The notes under the pieces were generated by a model. It searched no databases. It had not been told where the DNA came from and saw only the letters and a list, made by a program, of their open reading frames with translations. From contig NW_025064901.1 of NCBI RefSeq assembly GCF_019112545.1, positions 444,164 to 508,163 of the forward strand: DNA of 64,000 nt. Reading direction: 5' to 3'. The DNA is from Guyanagaster necrorhizus. Taxonomy: Eukaryota > Basidiomycota > Agaricomycetes > Agaricales > Physalacriaceae. This document shows, one piece after another, positions 52,238 to 64,000 of this stretch; the first letter of the stretch is position 1, and every line of letters starts with the position of its first letter. The translations under genes were made by a program, and so were the position numbers.

Positions 52238-52594
52238 GATGCTGCTCCTGAAAGATAGTTATCTATATTTGATAGTACTTCTGTTCCATATAATGCTTAA
52301 GGACATGAGTAAGAGAGAGCTATTGAAATTGATTCTCTATATACTAAACCAGCACAAAATATTAACCAAATAACTTCTATTGAACATCAACAGCAATCAC
52401 TATCACTCACCAGAGAGTCACCACTTCTACAGCTATTGAAATGTCTAGAGACAATAGGAGATGAATGGATGAATTGATTGTATATCTAGCTGCAGAAATG
52501 TGTGCTCTATGTCTATGCTGCCTCTAATGTACATGTGCTATAATCTGCCTCTACCTCCTCTGCCTTCTCTTCTTATGCTCTCATGTGCTCTTCT
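52238..52594. repeat. Pre-insertion sequence between elements A and C
   Basis: This stretch of 357 bp would join to 43190 before element A inserted. It is AT-rich with short open stretches (LLKLILYILNQHKILTK) but has no domain I recognise. It is probably the remnant of an older repeat. Confidence 0.4.
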
Positions 52595-53039
52595 TATTAG
52601 ATTCAAGCATCATATGAGTTGAACTTATGATAAACTAGCATTGTATTATGTTTATACAGTCATGCTGGAGTCTACTTCTGATGTTCTACTCAGTGTGAGG
52701 ATCAAGGCCATTGCAAGTGGCTTGAGAGTGAATAGTATAGAATAAACTTTAGCTCAAAGCTGAGTCTAGTACAGCAATAGCTATACTACTTATATACATT
52801 TCTGAGTGTGATAAATATAATTCTACTTATTATGTCTGTTTGTGGTTTGAAACTAAACAGCATGTGTATATGTATGAGACAGTGAATATTATCTATTGTC
52901 AAGGTGTTAGTTGTGAGCTATAGTACAATGACATGAGTTGTCTGATATGGTCATAGTTACTGGTCCAGCTGAATAGATAAAGAGTAAGCACCCATAATTA
53001 AATAGACATCTGATAAGATAAGTGAAAAGATCTATAACA
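52595..53039 (-). repeat. LTR of element C (3' LTR in element orientation)
   Basis: This LTR is about 445 bp and diverged. It ends ATAACA at 53039, followed after TTA by the polypurine tract on the minus strand. The self-primer site corresponds to 52749-52761 (plus strand TTAGCTCAAAGCT). The left boundary was set by alignment with the element B LTR and may be off by a few bases. Confidence 0.7.
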
Positions 53040-55110
53040 TTATCTCCCCTTAAGACTATCATCCTGATGGCTATAGTTTAAGGAGAGGAGCCTATCTGGC
53101 AGTCATAATAGATAGTGATAGCATTATCAGCAGACATATATTTTTTATTTATCTATTGGTTGGATTCCAGCCTACAATCTTTTCACTTGATGAGATAATC
53201 AGTTATTGTAAATGGGCCTTGGCCACTATGTCTCTGTGTTCTATGAAGGCAGAAGTCAAGGATCATTTCAATTTTATAGGACTTTTCACTGTCAATGAGA
53301 TCTGTTTTGAGAGGAGGTGGCTGCTTCTGATTTGGGAATGCTGAGAGTATGTACAGAGAGAGAAGGGCTTTATTGAAGACTGGATGAATTTTCCAATCAG
53401 TTGAGAGGCTAATTTTATAGGCTGATAGGCACACTTTTGAGAGGACTGAGAATAATCCAGTTCACTTGTCTGCTAGTTTTTATTTTGATCAGAGAAGATG
53501 GAGGTTGATGGTATTCAGCCATACTTTATCACCAACATTGTAGGTTACTGCTGTATGCTTTTATTTGTTATATTGTGCTTTCATTGCAGTGGCTGCCTTT
53601 TCTAAGGCAGTATAGATTTCTTTGTGAATTTATATCATGTGATCTGCAAATGTGATAGATACAGAAGTTTGAGCCATTCTTCAGTCTGTGGTGACAACAT
53701 GTGGGTGTTGGCTATGGTTGACAAAAAATAGTGATTTCCTGGTGGCTAAGTGAATATGATTGTTGTGTTAGAATACAGTAAGTGCAAGCCACTCTGTCTA
53801 ATTATCCTACTAGTAATTAATGAACATGCAGAGGTACTTTTTGATTTCTTGGTTGGTATGCTCTATCTGTCTATCAGCCTGTGAGTGATATGCAGTCAAT
53901 GCATTACTCTTAACTTATAGGAGATGGTATAAGTCTGTTATAAATTTAGATATAAACTGAGATCCTCAGTCTGAAATGATGACTTGAGGTATACTGTATT
54001 TGACATATATCTTATCTTAAAGTATCTTTATCTATTCTTCTGAAGATAGTTCAATGATGCAAGTGATTGGAATAATTGCCTTAGAAAAGTGATCCACTAT
54101 AACTAAAATAGTATCACAGCTATTGCACTCTAATAGGCTAGTTACCATGTTTATCAAAATATGTGTCCATGGCTGCATTGGTACTTTGTTTAGGTGTAAG
54201 AGGGTCACTTTTATTTGGGTGCTTAACTTCATTCATTGGTATGTTTTATAGGCTTTTACATACTTCTCAATATTTTCCTTTATCTTTGGCCACCAATACT
54301 CTCAGAGTATAAGCTCTTGAGTTTTGGTGATTCCTGGATGTTCCATCATGGAATAGTTATACAAGTGAGTGATGATTTCTTTATGGAGTGCATAGTCTCA
54401 GAGTATATAAATTTGCCTATCATAGTAAATGAGATCTCTCTCTTTCATCATCTCTCTACTATGATTGATCAACAGGGCTATTTTTTGATTTCATGACTTT
54501 GTTCTCCTAATAGCACTTTTGATGCACTCATATGCCTCTTTTTCCATGGGTATAATCATCATCTGAAAGTGTTCTAGTTTCAGGATGACTATCTCTCTAT
54601 TATTGTCCTATTCTTAGTCATAGTCAGTGTGGTAGCTCAACAGGTCAGCCTTCTTGTTTGTGGTTCTGACTTTGTGTTAGAGTGTGAAGTTATACTCAGT
54701 CAGTTCAGTAATCCATTATGCTTGGCATCAGTTCAACTTTTGGAGAAGTCAGAAATACTGGAGGTTTTGATGATTTATCTAGATTTCAAATCTTTGAGCA
54801 GTGTCCATGAGATAGTGTCATTATTCTGCTAGTATGAGCATGATAGCAAATAGTTCCTTGTTATAAATCTTGTAGTTTTATTCTGTTATAGTGAGAGCTT
54901 TGGATAAAAATATGACTGATTGTCACTTGCCCTCTGCTTCTAGAACAAGATAGCACTAATGGCTCTCTCATTAGAATTTGTTTCTACAGAATCTGCTATT
55001 CAATGTCAGTATTGCAAGAATGATATTCTCTGCTAACTGTATTTTTAGATGATTAAAGACATCAGTCTGTGTGATCTTCTAGAACCATAGTGCATTACCT
55101 TACTGTAGTC
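53040..55110 (-). pseudogene. Element C pol, 3' portion (RNase H, integrase, chromodomain), broken
   Basis: Read on the minus strand from 55110 downwards, it shows RNase H-like text (about 55000-54650). Integrase follows (for example PWTHILINMVTSLLECNSCD and VIVDHFSKAIIPITCI near 54180-54050), then the integrase tail and chromodomain at 53434-53160 (VFNKALLSLYILSAFPNQKQ; DYLIK then a stop where Trp is expected). It is cut off at 55110 by the LTR of element B. CpG is almost absent and stops are frequent. Confidence 0.75.
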
Positions 55111-55567
55111 TGTTAAGTCTAAGTCACATGTGATCTAAACACATGATAAACTGATGCTGTATCAAGTTCATACAATCATGTCAGAGTTCACTATTTGTGC
55201 TTGTTGATCAGATACTTCAAGACCAAGAAACAGTTGGCTTGAGATGAAGTGATAGAAGAATAAACTTTAGCTTGAAGCTGGAGATATACAGCAAGAGCTA
55301 TGCTACTTATATACTGTTCAAGTCTGAGTTAAATATATTCCTATTAATTGTGAGTTTCTATATTAGTGCTCTTTGTCCTTGAGTGTTGTTACTATCTACA
55401 AAAGAGTATTGTCTATCATTGAGGGTTGTCATTGTGTTAGAGAACAATAGCAGACTTGGCCTATTATAGTCACTAAGTCTGTCTCATAGTCCTAAGCACT
55501 GGTCTAGGTGCTCTGACTAAGCATAAATAGAGGTTAATTGAGAAAGAAAAATAAAAAAATTATAATA
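55111..55567 (-). repeat. 3' LTR of element B
   Basis: It starts TGTTAAGTCT on the plus strand and ends ...TAATA at 55567, followed by TTA and the polypurine tract complement CCTTCTCTCTT. It contains, on the minus strand, a TATATAAG box (around 55307) and the self-primer AGCTTCAAGCTAA (complement of 55267-55279). Confidence 0.85.
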
Positions 55568-55599
55568 TTACCTTCTCTCTTAAGACTATTGTTCTGATA

Positions 55600-58500
55600 G
55601 CTAATTTAAAGAGAGTTTATAGTCACAAATGGCATTATCAGCATTCATATATCATTCATTGATCCATTGATTAGATTTAGGACTGTAACCCTTTCAACTA
55701 ATCAAATAATCAACCATGGCTTGAGTTCTCTCACCACACATATGAACTTTGCAGAGTTTATGATTTAGGACTTGATCAACTTTGTAGTGTTCTTTATCAT
55801 CAATTAGTTCTGGTGTCAGTGGAGGTGGACATTTTTAATTTAGAAATATGAGTGTGATATATGAGGTGAGCAGAGTTTCATTAAATACATTATAAACCTT
55901 CTATGTGACAAGTAGGTAGAGTTTGTAGATAGAGCTGCTGACTTTGGTAAGAATTGGAAAAGGACTGGTGCATTTGTCAGCAAGCTTCTGTTTAGGGTGA
56001 GAGAGATGCAGATTTGTTGTGTCAAGCCATACTTTGTTATTGACAGTATATTGATGAGCAGGGGAGCAATATTTATTATATTATTTTTTCATTATAAATG
56101 CTGCCTTTTTAAGAGTGATATGGGTTTTATCATGGATCTTAGTTATAGTGCATGTGAAGTTGGAGAATATAGGTGTCATAGTATGAATTCATTCTGTATG
56201 CAAGATATTTGGATGATAGTCATAGTTTATGAAGAATGAGGTTTTTCTAGTAGCAGAGTGGACATGATTGTTGTGTTAGAAAATGGCTAAGATGAGCCAC
56301 TCAATCCAATCATCTTGGCAGTAATTGATAAACAATTAGAGGTATTTTTCGATCTTCTGATTGACTCACTCTGTTTGGCTATCAGTTTGGGGATGATATG
56401 CCAGATATTCAGCAATTAGTATAAGTTGTCAAGGAATTTTAAGATGAATTGAGATTCTTGATCAGAGATGATAACTTGAGGCATGTTATACTTGGCATAA
56501 ATCTTATTATGGAGAATCTTAGCTCACCCTTCCAATGCTAGTTCTGTTGAGCATATAATAGAGATGATTGTCTTTGAGAAGTGATTAATGATGACCAGTA
56601 TAGTATCATAGCTGTTATAGTCAGGTAGCTCAGTAATCATATCCACCAAGATATGAGTCTATAGTTGTTGACATATTTCACACTCCTCCATATACCACTC
56701 TATGTTTTAGCCCATCTTTGACCACCAATACTTCTGTAGGACCAGCTCTTTAGTCTTTCCAATCCTCAGATGTTCCACTGTCATATAGTCATGATATGTG
56801 GTGATAATCTCACCTTAAAGGTGTTGATCTTGTGGAATATAGATTCACCCATCATATTGAATCAACTCTTTCTCTTTTGTCATTCTCCACTCATGGTTTA
56901 GTGATGGAGTCACTCACTGGTCTCACTTGCTGCTGTTCCATATTATGCTCTTAATACATTCATAAATCTTCTTCTCTGTCAGCATTATCATTGCCTAAAA
57001 ATGTTCAGACTTTAATAATACTACTCTTTCATTGTCATCACTTCCTTGATTGTGATCAGCTTGCTGGCTGAGAAGATCTGCCTTCTTGTTGGTGGCTCCA
57101 GCCTTGTGATGAAGCATGTAACTATATTCAGAGAGTTCTATTACCCATCATGCTTGTTAGCAATTGAGTTTTTGAGGAAGACAGAAGTATCAAAGATTCT
57201 GATGATCAGTCTGAATTTTGAATACTTGAACTGTACTGATCAAGTAGTGTTGCTATTTCATAAGTGTAAGCATGATTGCCAAAAGTTTCTTGTCATAAAT
57301 CTTGTAGTTCTGTTCTGTGATAGTTAATGCCTTAGAAAGAAAGGCCACTGGTCACCATTTTCTGTCCTGCTTCTGCAAGAGTACTATGCTGATTGCTTTC
57401 TCACTGAAGTTGGCTTCTACTCTAAATTTCCCTTTCTGCATTGGGATTGCTAAAATGATGTCATTAGCAAGTTATCATTTAAGGTCATTGAATGCAGTTT
57501 GCTGAGAATGTCTTCAACTCTATGCAGCATTGCCAGTTAACTGCATCATTGAATAGACAATATTGCTGTAATCTTGAATAAACTGGCAATAGAAGTTGGT
57601 GAATCCTAGAAAGAACTATAACTCTTTCTTCTTCATTGGTACTGGCTATTTAGTTACTCCTGCTACCTTTACTGGATTCATCTGAATGCTTTTCTTGCTG
57701 ATGATTACTCTGAGATACTCTATTTCTAACATCTCAAATATGCACTTTTCTGCTTTAAGAAAGAGCTTGTGCTTTCTCATTAATTTGAGTATCTGTCAGA
57801 TCAGTCATTGATGTTTTCTATAGTCCTTGGATATAATGAGAATATCATCCAGGTAGATTGTCACTTTACCAGTAGTGATGAGATTCTTGAATATATTATT
57901 CATCATTCACTGAAAGGTTGTGGAAGAATTAGTAAGTCCAAAGAATATGACTATTGGCTTGAATAATCTGTGGTTAGTCCAGAATGCTGCCTTCCATTCA
58001 TCATCCTCTTTAATCCTCATATTGTTGTATTCCCATCTGACATTTAACTTGATGTAGTACCAGATACTATATAACTTATTCATAAGTTCCAAAATGAGTG
58101 AAAGGAGATAGCAATTCTTGATTGTCATCTTGTTAAGTTTGTGGTAGTTTTGAATGGGTTGAAGCTTTCCATCCTTCTTTTTAATAAAAAAGAAGAGAGA
58201 AGCCATTAGGGATTTGGAAGGTCAGATTCATCCACTGGAGAGGTTCTCATCCAGAAACTTGTCAAGTTCTTGTTGTTTCAGATTCCTAAGAGGGTATATC
58301 TTGCAATCCAGATTAGCATTTGTGTTTGGAATCAGTTCAATCATGTGATTCTATGGTTTTAAGTCTGGTAGCTTGTTGAAACTTTCCTTGCTGAATAGGT
58401 CCCAATAGTCTTGGACTCATTTGGGTATCATCTCTTCAAATGTCTTTTTCCTCTTTTCTGTATTAGCCTTTGCAGCCAGATCATTGGTGTGGTGTATAGC

Positions 58501-59100
58501 TCAAATGTGCATCACTTGCTACATGTCCATGATAAGGATAGTCTCACTATCTTTCATTTCTTCATCCCATTTATTCTTGGAGTCTTCATCTGATAGTTCA
58601 AATAAAATCTTGTGGCATTGGCACTGGGCAAAGGTGATTCAACCAGTCTTCCAGTTGACCAGCAGATTGTGTCAAATAAGCCAGTTATGATCCAAAAACA
58701 CTTTTTTAGTGCTTAGATCAGTGATAGCTAAGTCAATCCATTCTGAATGATCTCTGATGGTTAGTTGCAGTTCAACAAACTTTGTGATTGAGCTGGCTTG
58801 ATTTTTGGTTCTATCAGCATTGTATACTAGAATAGGGGCAGCCATTGCTTGAGTAGGAAGTTTATGCTTATTGACAAAAGCTCAATTGATTGAGCTCTCT
58901 ATACAGCCACTGTTGATAAGGGCAGTGACCATGAATGTGATATGGGATGTGAGTATCTCAATCTGGACTTTAGTGATTAAGTTCTGTTCTGAGGTCTTTT
59001 GTTGCTGAATATACTTCTAAGGACCTCTGAGCTCATCAAGCTATTCCAAGGCTTAACACCTTTTGGCTTTTCTCATCTCTTTGATTATATTATCAATTAC
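55600..59100 (-). pseudogene. Element B pol, broken
   Basis: The protease region near 58910 reads LINSGC with Asn for the catalytic Asp. The RT (58206-57600) has SLFFFIKKKDGKLQPIQNYH, NVRWEYNNMRIKEDDEWKAA, FFGLTNSSTTFQ and the YLDD box (complement of 57844-57855). RNase H follows (about 57480-57200), then integrase (about 56930-55990), and a chromodomain near 55800-55680 (YKVDQVLNHK...DYLISWKGY). Several Trp positions kept here are stops in element A and the reverse, showing independent decay. It is inactive. Confidence 0.8.
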
Positions 59101-59399
59101 TTTCTCAGCTTAGATTTTGTGTACCTAATTTTTGAGTACTGTCTTTGCTTCTTCTTTTGTCTTTGCATCCTTGAGGACATGCTAAATCTATTTGGTGTTG
59201 AAGGGCTTGAGCCATCCAGTGAGGGTCACTCCTCCTGTTCAGCCTATAGATGTTTGAGTCTTTAGTGTTGGAAATTTGTTTAGTGGTCTTGTAGCAGCAG
59301 AATAGGGTATATTCAAATGCACAGATAATTTAGGCATAGACATAACTACAGAAGTACTATTAGTCTGTCTAGCAGCTATTGGAGACATATTATCAAGTT

Positions 59400-62300
59400 C
59401 TTTGGCTAATCCAGTAGAATCACTCACTGGTCAGCTCTATCTTTTACTTCCTTCACCCTCATATTTTTGCTAAGTTTCTCAAGTCCATTGGCTTTCTTCT
59501 GTAACTCAGCAATCTGTGCTCTGATGTCTTCTTGGGTTCTCTTTTTCTCCAGGCAGTCCTATGATAGATGATTCTTTTGTCTGCAATTAAAACACTTGCT
59601 CTTTTTCTTGAGCTGATCTATATCTATTGGTTTACTGCTTCTGATGTATGTCATGCTAGTGTCTGTCTTCTGTTTTTTATATGTGGGAGTGCTGGAGGAT
59701 GAGATGCTGGTCTTAGTAGTGCTGGTCTGATTGCTGAGTTTTATGTTCAGCAGTTGATAGAGTTTATAATTGCTCTAAAGATTTATCTGTTTTGTCTTCT
59801 GCCACTGTCATTCTTTGTATATCTCAGTGATCCACTTCTTCCATGCATTATATTCTAATATCTGAGATCATCTTGATATAGGAGGGGAGTGCTTCACACT
59901 TGAGCATTTCCATCATCCTACCATCATCAGCAACATTGTCCTATATTCTGGCAAGCTTGCTGAGTCATTCCAGTTTATCAAAATATTCAGTGGCCAGCTT
60001 ATCTTCCATCTTATACTCTCTCATCTTGCTCTTATATACCTCTTGCATAGCTGAATCAGTGAATTTGTTATAAAGAAGTTATTTGAATACTGGCTAGGAC
60101 AGTAGTCAGTGGTGCTGCCTGATCATTGAAAAGAGGCTAAGGGAAAGCAAGGTCTACCAGACTTTGGCTTTGTCTTTTAGGTAGATGGAGGTGAAAGAGA
60201 CTCAATAAATGTTGAAGGAGAAATAGACAGAGTAAACTTTAAAGTATTGTTTGCAGTTGATAAGAAAGCAATCAATGTCATCTGATGTGCTTTTAAATAG
60301 TTGAGGCTTGTAAAAAAAGTTAGGTCAATAGTTGATGATGGCAGCATCAGCTGGTAGTCTCTATTGAGTTGAGGTACTTGTTGAATGGCAGTTATTGCCA
60401 TTTGGCTGATAGGCTGGAAAATGAATGAAGTGAGTTATCATCTGCAATCAGACTATTTAGAGATGGTGCTTCTTTTCACATGATAACTCTATTTTATACT
60501 ATAAAGCTGAGCTTTACTGCTTCTAGGTCATCTGCTTCAGAAGCCTTTCCACTGAGTCTGGCCTCATCTGGTGGCAGTTGTCTCTCAAAGAGCTAGCTCC
60601 CTCTGCTGATCCAAGGGTTTGGGAACCTGGTGGTTCAGCTTGTCAGCTGGAGTTGGAATCAGTTAAGCTGGCAGGTGGAGCTTTAGATTAAAGAGGTTGC
60701 ATATATATACCATGTTTCAGTACTTTAGATAGAGAGTGCTATGTATATGACTCATTTCAGTGCCACTGAGAGGGTTCATAGCATAGGCTTGATCTTGTAC
60801 TTAAACTTGTATGCTGGGAGTTTTCCCAGTTGGTCTTTGGGGTGGGTCCTGTTATAAATAAAAACTGCTTGTTCAGTTGCAGCATATTATAAAATGTCCC
60901 TTTTTTCAATGTTGTCTGTAGCTGTATACTTCTGTCCTAGAGATGATATTAACCAGCTAATGTTCCTCCACAAAACTGCTGTTCCTTTTTGATACAGCCT
61001 TAAATATTCTCTCTTCTGTTCTCATTGTATTTCCTCCTCCAATGCTTCTTTATCAGTTTTTTCTCTGGTGTATTCCATAAATTGTCCCTATTTAAGAGAA
61101 ACATCCTGTTCTCTCTTTTTGTCCTCTTTCTCACTGTCCTCAGCAGGGAAGCTGTTAGGCTGATCATAGATGGACAGAGCATGTGGTCTGATTGTTGCAG
61201 GAGAGCTGACTCTTGTCTCTATTGCTGGGTCCTACAATGTTAGAGTCAGTCCTAGGAGGAGACTGCTCAAGGGGTCAGTTGGTACCAATTTCAATATCTC
61301 CTCAGTAGCTATCTTATGCTCTCTGTTCCTCCAGTTCATGGTGATACTAGTGGAAGTTTCAATAGAACAGAGGGTTAAGGAATAATCTCACAACTCTTCC
61401 TCTAAGAAATTGTCAGAGGCTGTAGTCAGAGACATAGGCATTGAGAGAGACTTGAAGTCTGTAGGCATTGAGTATAGATTCAGAATAAGAGAGAATAGTA
61501 TCTGTGTCTGTAATGCTGGGAGATCTGAGAGAAGAAGGATAAGTATTTCTCCAAGTAGCTTCATTAGAAGTGATGGCCTCTGCAGATCTAGTCTAAAGGT
61601 CTGTTTCTGCTGGTGTACTAGACTCTTGAAAAGGAAAGCCTGAGGTTTTAGTTCAGAGGCTGTGCCAGATCAGAGATACAGATCCTCACATAGTAGCCTT
61701 GAACTTGTGCTGTCATTGGCAGTACTGGCAGTTGTACTGAGCCTCCTCATACTTGTTTTGAGCCTGGGCTGCCATGTACTTGACAATGTCTCAGGCTCAT
61801 TCTTCTGCTTTTTGTCTTGCCCACTCAGCATAAGTGGTGGCTGAGTAGTCTTTAGGTTGTATGTGCTCAATGTCTCTTCAGGCATTGTCATTGATATTGT
61901 TATTTTATGTGTCTCTGTCAGGGCTATATTGAGCATGGAGTCTTCTATCCAAGTTGACTCAGGCATAAAGACTTGTTCCCCTCCTTTCTAGTGGATCCTC
62001 ATTATTTGACCAGAGATTGGTGGCCTCATAACTACCATAGTCAGTGTGGACAGAGAGAGCCAGACTCTCTTCTGAAGTTGTATAGAGAGAGTTGTGGCTG
62101 GAGTCTGAAGATGTGTGTCAGGGGTCTAGAGCCATCTCAGTGGCATCAAGGGAGTCTCTGGCATGGTTTTCAATTCTATGCTCAGATGGAGTGGTGGAAG
62201 GATTGGAAGACAGCCTATCATTAAAAAAGTTGTCAGGAAGGTTCTCATTCTTATGGTTAGAGATAGGCAAGAAGTGTGTTAGTACTTATGGATTCCTGAA

Positions 62301-62723
62301 TTCTGTATGCTGATTGTGATGGTTTCTGTTGTTAGATCTGAGAGGTTGAAGAGGATATTAGTGTCTTTCTTCCTCTGTATTGCATCTTGAATTTGAGCTA
62401 CCAGGCTGGACTTTAGGTAGAGTTCTAAAGACAGACTGAAAGGATGTTTGGGCAGAGATAGAGATGTTGTAAAAGGAAAGGTTGAGCATGACATTGCATA
62501 GAATCTGTTGTACTTGCTGGAAAGCTTAATAGTGTCTGACTATTCAAGTGGTTACTAATTGTCATCCTTGACAAAGTTAAATGATCATGAGTAAACCTAG
62601 AAGTGTTTCAATAATAGAAGCTAAAAATTTAAAGAAATCATCAGTGAGATCAGAGGTTGATATGTTTGATGATAGCATTCAGTTTTCTTCATGCTATTAT
62701 TATGCATAAGAAAAAGGAAGTAT
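59400..62723 (-). pseudogene. Element B gag and leader, broken
   Basis: The zinc knuckle on the minus strand near 59575-59620 reads CFNCRQKNHLS, a stop, then DC; all four CCHC ligands are present apart from the stop inside. A capsid-like part lies at about 60400-59850. Upstream of it (62700-60500) is a long Ser/Thr/Glu-rich region with stops, matching in position the long N-terminal gag of element A. One open piece at 61966-61670 (TLSTYNLKTTQPPLMLSGQD) is low-complexity. Confidence 0.7.
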
Positions 62724-62724
62724 A

Positions 62725-62737
62725 AGCTTCAAGCTAA
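62725..62737 (-). other. Primer-binding site of element B (self-priming type)
   Basis: On the minus strand this reads TTAGCTTGAAGCT, one base inside the 5' LTR. It pairs over all 13 bases with AGCTTCAAGCTAA in the element's 3' LTR (55267-55279). It has no tRNA-type TGG. Confidence 0.72.
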
Positions 62738-62738
62738 T

Positions 62739-63165
62739 TGTTAAGTCCAAGTTGCATATGATCTAAACACATAATAAACTGATACTGTATTGAGTTCATA
62801 CAGTCACATCAGAGTTTACTATTTGTGCTTATTGATCAGATGCTTCAAGATCAAGAAACAGTCAGCTCAAGATGAAGTAATAGAAGAATAAACTTTAGTT
62901 CAAAGCTGGAGATATACAGTGAGAGCTATGCTACTTATATACTATTCAAGTCTGAGTTAAATATATCTCTACTAATTGTGAGTTTCTACATTATAATGCT
63001 TTTTGTCCTTGAGTATTGTTACTACCTATAAAAGAGTATTATCTATTGTTGAGAGTTGTTGTCACATCAGAGGACAATGGCAGACTTGGCTTATTATAGT
63101 GACTAAGCCTATCTTATAGTCCTAAGCACTGCTCTAGATGCTCTGACTAAGCATAAATAGGAGTT
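62739..63165 (-). repeat. 5' LTR of element B, outer end truncated
   Basis: It aligns with 55111-55567 from TGTTAAGTCC to GCATAAATAG and then diverges within about 20 bases. The last 45 or so bases of the LTR are missing and the sequence continues as gag of another copy. Confidence 0.75.
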
Positions 63166-64000
63166 ATCTCCTTGATTTTTATGTCCTTGTTATTTTCTTT
63201 CATGGTGTCTGCTTCTTTTTGCAACTCAGAAATCTGTGCTCATATCTCTTCATGAGTCCACTTTTTCTTCAGGCAGTTCTTAGATTAGTGTCCTTTCTCT
63301 CCACAATTAAACACTTCCTCTCTTTCTTCATTCAGTCTATATTCATGGGTTTTTCCTGCTTAGTATACATGGTCTCAGTCAAGGTCTTCTTCTTACTGTG
63401 ATCTGCTCATTGATCTGTCCTTTAGTTAGCCTTGAATGTCTTTACTCAGAGACTCCTAACTGCTCTTGTTATTTGTCTGATGCATCAAACTGGCCACCTT
63501 CTGTTATTGCTATTTTCAGTTTATTATCATGATTCACTTCTTCTAGGCCTTATACTCTCTTGGCATATTGAGGCCAATATCTGAGATCATTTTTATATAA
63601 GAGGATGGAATCCCACACTTGAGAGTCTCAACCATGTGACTGATCTTCTCTATGTTGCATTGGAGATGAGCAAGGCAAGCCAGATATTCCAACTCATAGA
63701 AGTACTTATTGGCAGTTTTGTTGCTTATATGTAGTTCATACATTTTCACTCTATGTATATCTTAGATGGTCAGATCAGTGAACTTGTCATATATGGTCTG
63801 CTTGAAGTCCTTTCAGGATGGCAGTCAATAGTGCCTTCTGGTTTTGGAGTAGAGATCTATGAGGGTCATGATTCACTATTCCTTCATCTTATTCTCAAAA
63901 TAAGAGGCAACAAAGATGATATGATAGGTGTCAGCAGTTAGATAGATGGCATGGACCTGAAAATATATCTCACAGTCCATAAGAAATTGATCAATGTTAT
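63166..64000 (-). pseudogene. Gag of a further Ty3/Gypsy copy (element C right part), continues beyond window
   Basis: Minus-strand gag. The capsid end (63749-63543) reads MKMYELHISNKTANKYFYEL and ETLKCGIPSSYIKMISDIGL, matching the same block in element A (MKEYKMGDKAALDYFDKLE; MKRGVPSHYLKTISDLS). The zinc knuckle near 63300 has FNCGEKGH, a stop and SKNC, with a one-base deletion that shifts out the first Cys. It abuts the truncated LTR at 63165. It could be the 5' part of element C with the region between gag and RNase H lost. Confidence 0.7.

Larger units (their letters stand above)
55111..63165 (-). mobile_element. Element B: decayed chromodomain Ty3/Gypsy retrotransposon lying within element C
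   Basis: LTRs are at 55111-55567 (3' LTR, 457 bp) and about 62739-63165 (5' LTR, outer end truncated by roughly 45 bp). The interior, in minus orientation, gives gag, protease, RT, RNase H, integrase and chromodomain in the same order as element A, with the same polypurine tract spacing. Its primer-binding site (complement of 62725-62737) is perfectly complementary over 13 nt to the 3' LTR site at 55267-55279. LTRs are more divergent than those of element A, so it is older. The truncated outer end prevents a target-duplication check. Confidence 0.82.

Noticed and set aside
52238..64000. Plus-strand open frames in the right-hand block as host genes
   Set aside because: They are complements of decayed minus-strand gag-pol sequence, short and rich in Leu/Ile/Ser.

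Overview
The window looks like a chromosome segment of a mushroom-forming basidiomycete (Agaricomycetes). The evidence is gene density with introns of about 45-60 nt in nearly every gene, an AGC/YANK kinase, an agaric-style F-box protein, a full set of eukaryotic housekeeping proteins, and chromodomain Ty3/Gypsy retrotransposons. There is one 75-base assembly gap (41617-41691). I saw no rRNA or tRNA gene and no CRISPR array.

Bases 1 to about 42,200 are a compact gene-rich domain of roughly 50% GC. In order: a BEM3-like PX-PH-RhoGAP protein (-); an iron-sulfur L-serine dehydratase with a mitochondrial presequence and extreme micro-exon structure (+); an F-box protein (+); mRNA-decay factor PAT1 (-); a broken ABCF ATPase relic (+); a ligase IV-like DNA ligase (-); a YANK kinase (-); guanylate kinase (+); arginyl-tRNA synthetase (+); ATP synthase subunit g (+); an unnamed small membrane protein (+); a SWIRM/SANT chromatin-remodelling subunit (-); RuvB-like 1 (-); beta-COP (+); CNOT9/RCD1 (-); a p24 cargo receptor (+); mitochondrial 2-enoyl thioester reductase (-); ARP3 (+); a mitoribosomal RNase III-fold protein (+); and a C2H2 zinc-finger factor (+) crossed by the assembly gap. 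Several genes are head-to-head pairs with very short shared promoters; the shortest has 29 bp between start codons.

From about 42,300 to the end the window is AT-rich, CpG-poor and made of decayed chromodomain-bearing Ty3/Gypsy elements. Element A (43196-52232, +) has two 519-bp LTRs and a TATGT target-site duplication. Inside its gag region is an inverted solo LTR of the same superfamily with its own GACTC duplication. Element B (about 55111-63165, -) lies between two pieces of a related element C (52595-55110 and 63166 to the window end, -). All coding regions in these elements are broken by stop codons, mostly explained by transitions at former CpG or TGG sites.

Two results stand out. First, the elements lack a tRNA-type primer-binding site. 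Instead, the 13 bases one base inside the 5' LTR are complementary to a site about 34 nt downstream of the LTR TATA box, which is the arrangement of self-priming Tf1/sushi elements. Second, the serine dehydratase gene is cut into about 22 exons, including 7-nt and 9-nt micro-exons and a 4-nt terminal coding exon. Retaining the last intron would replace its C-terminal cysteine.
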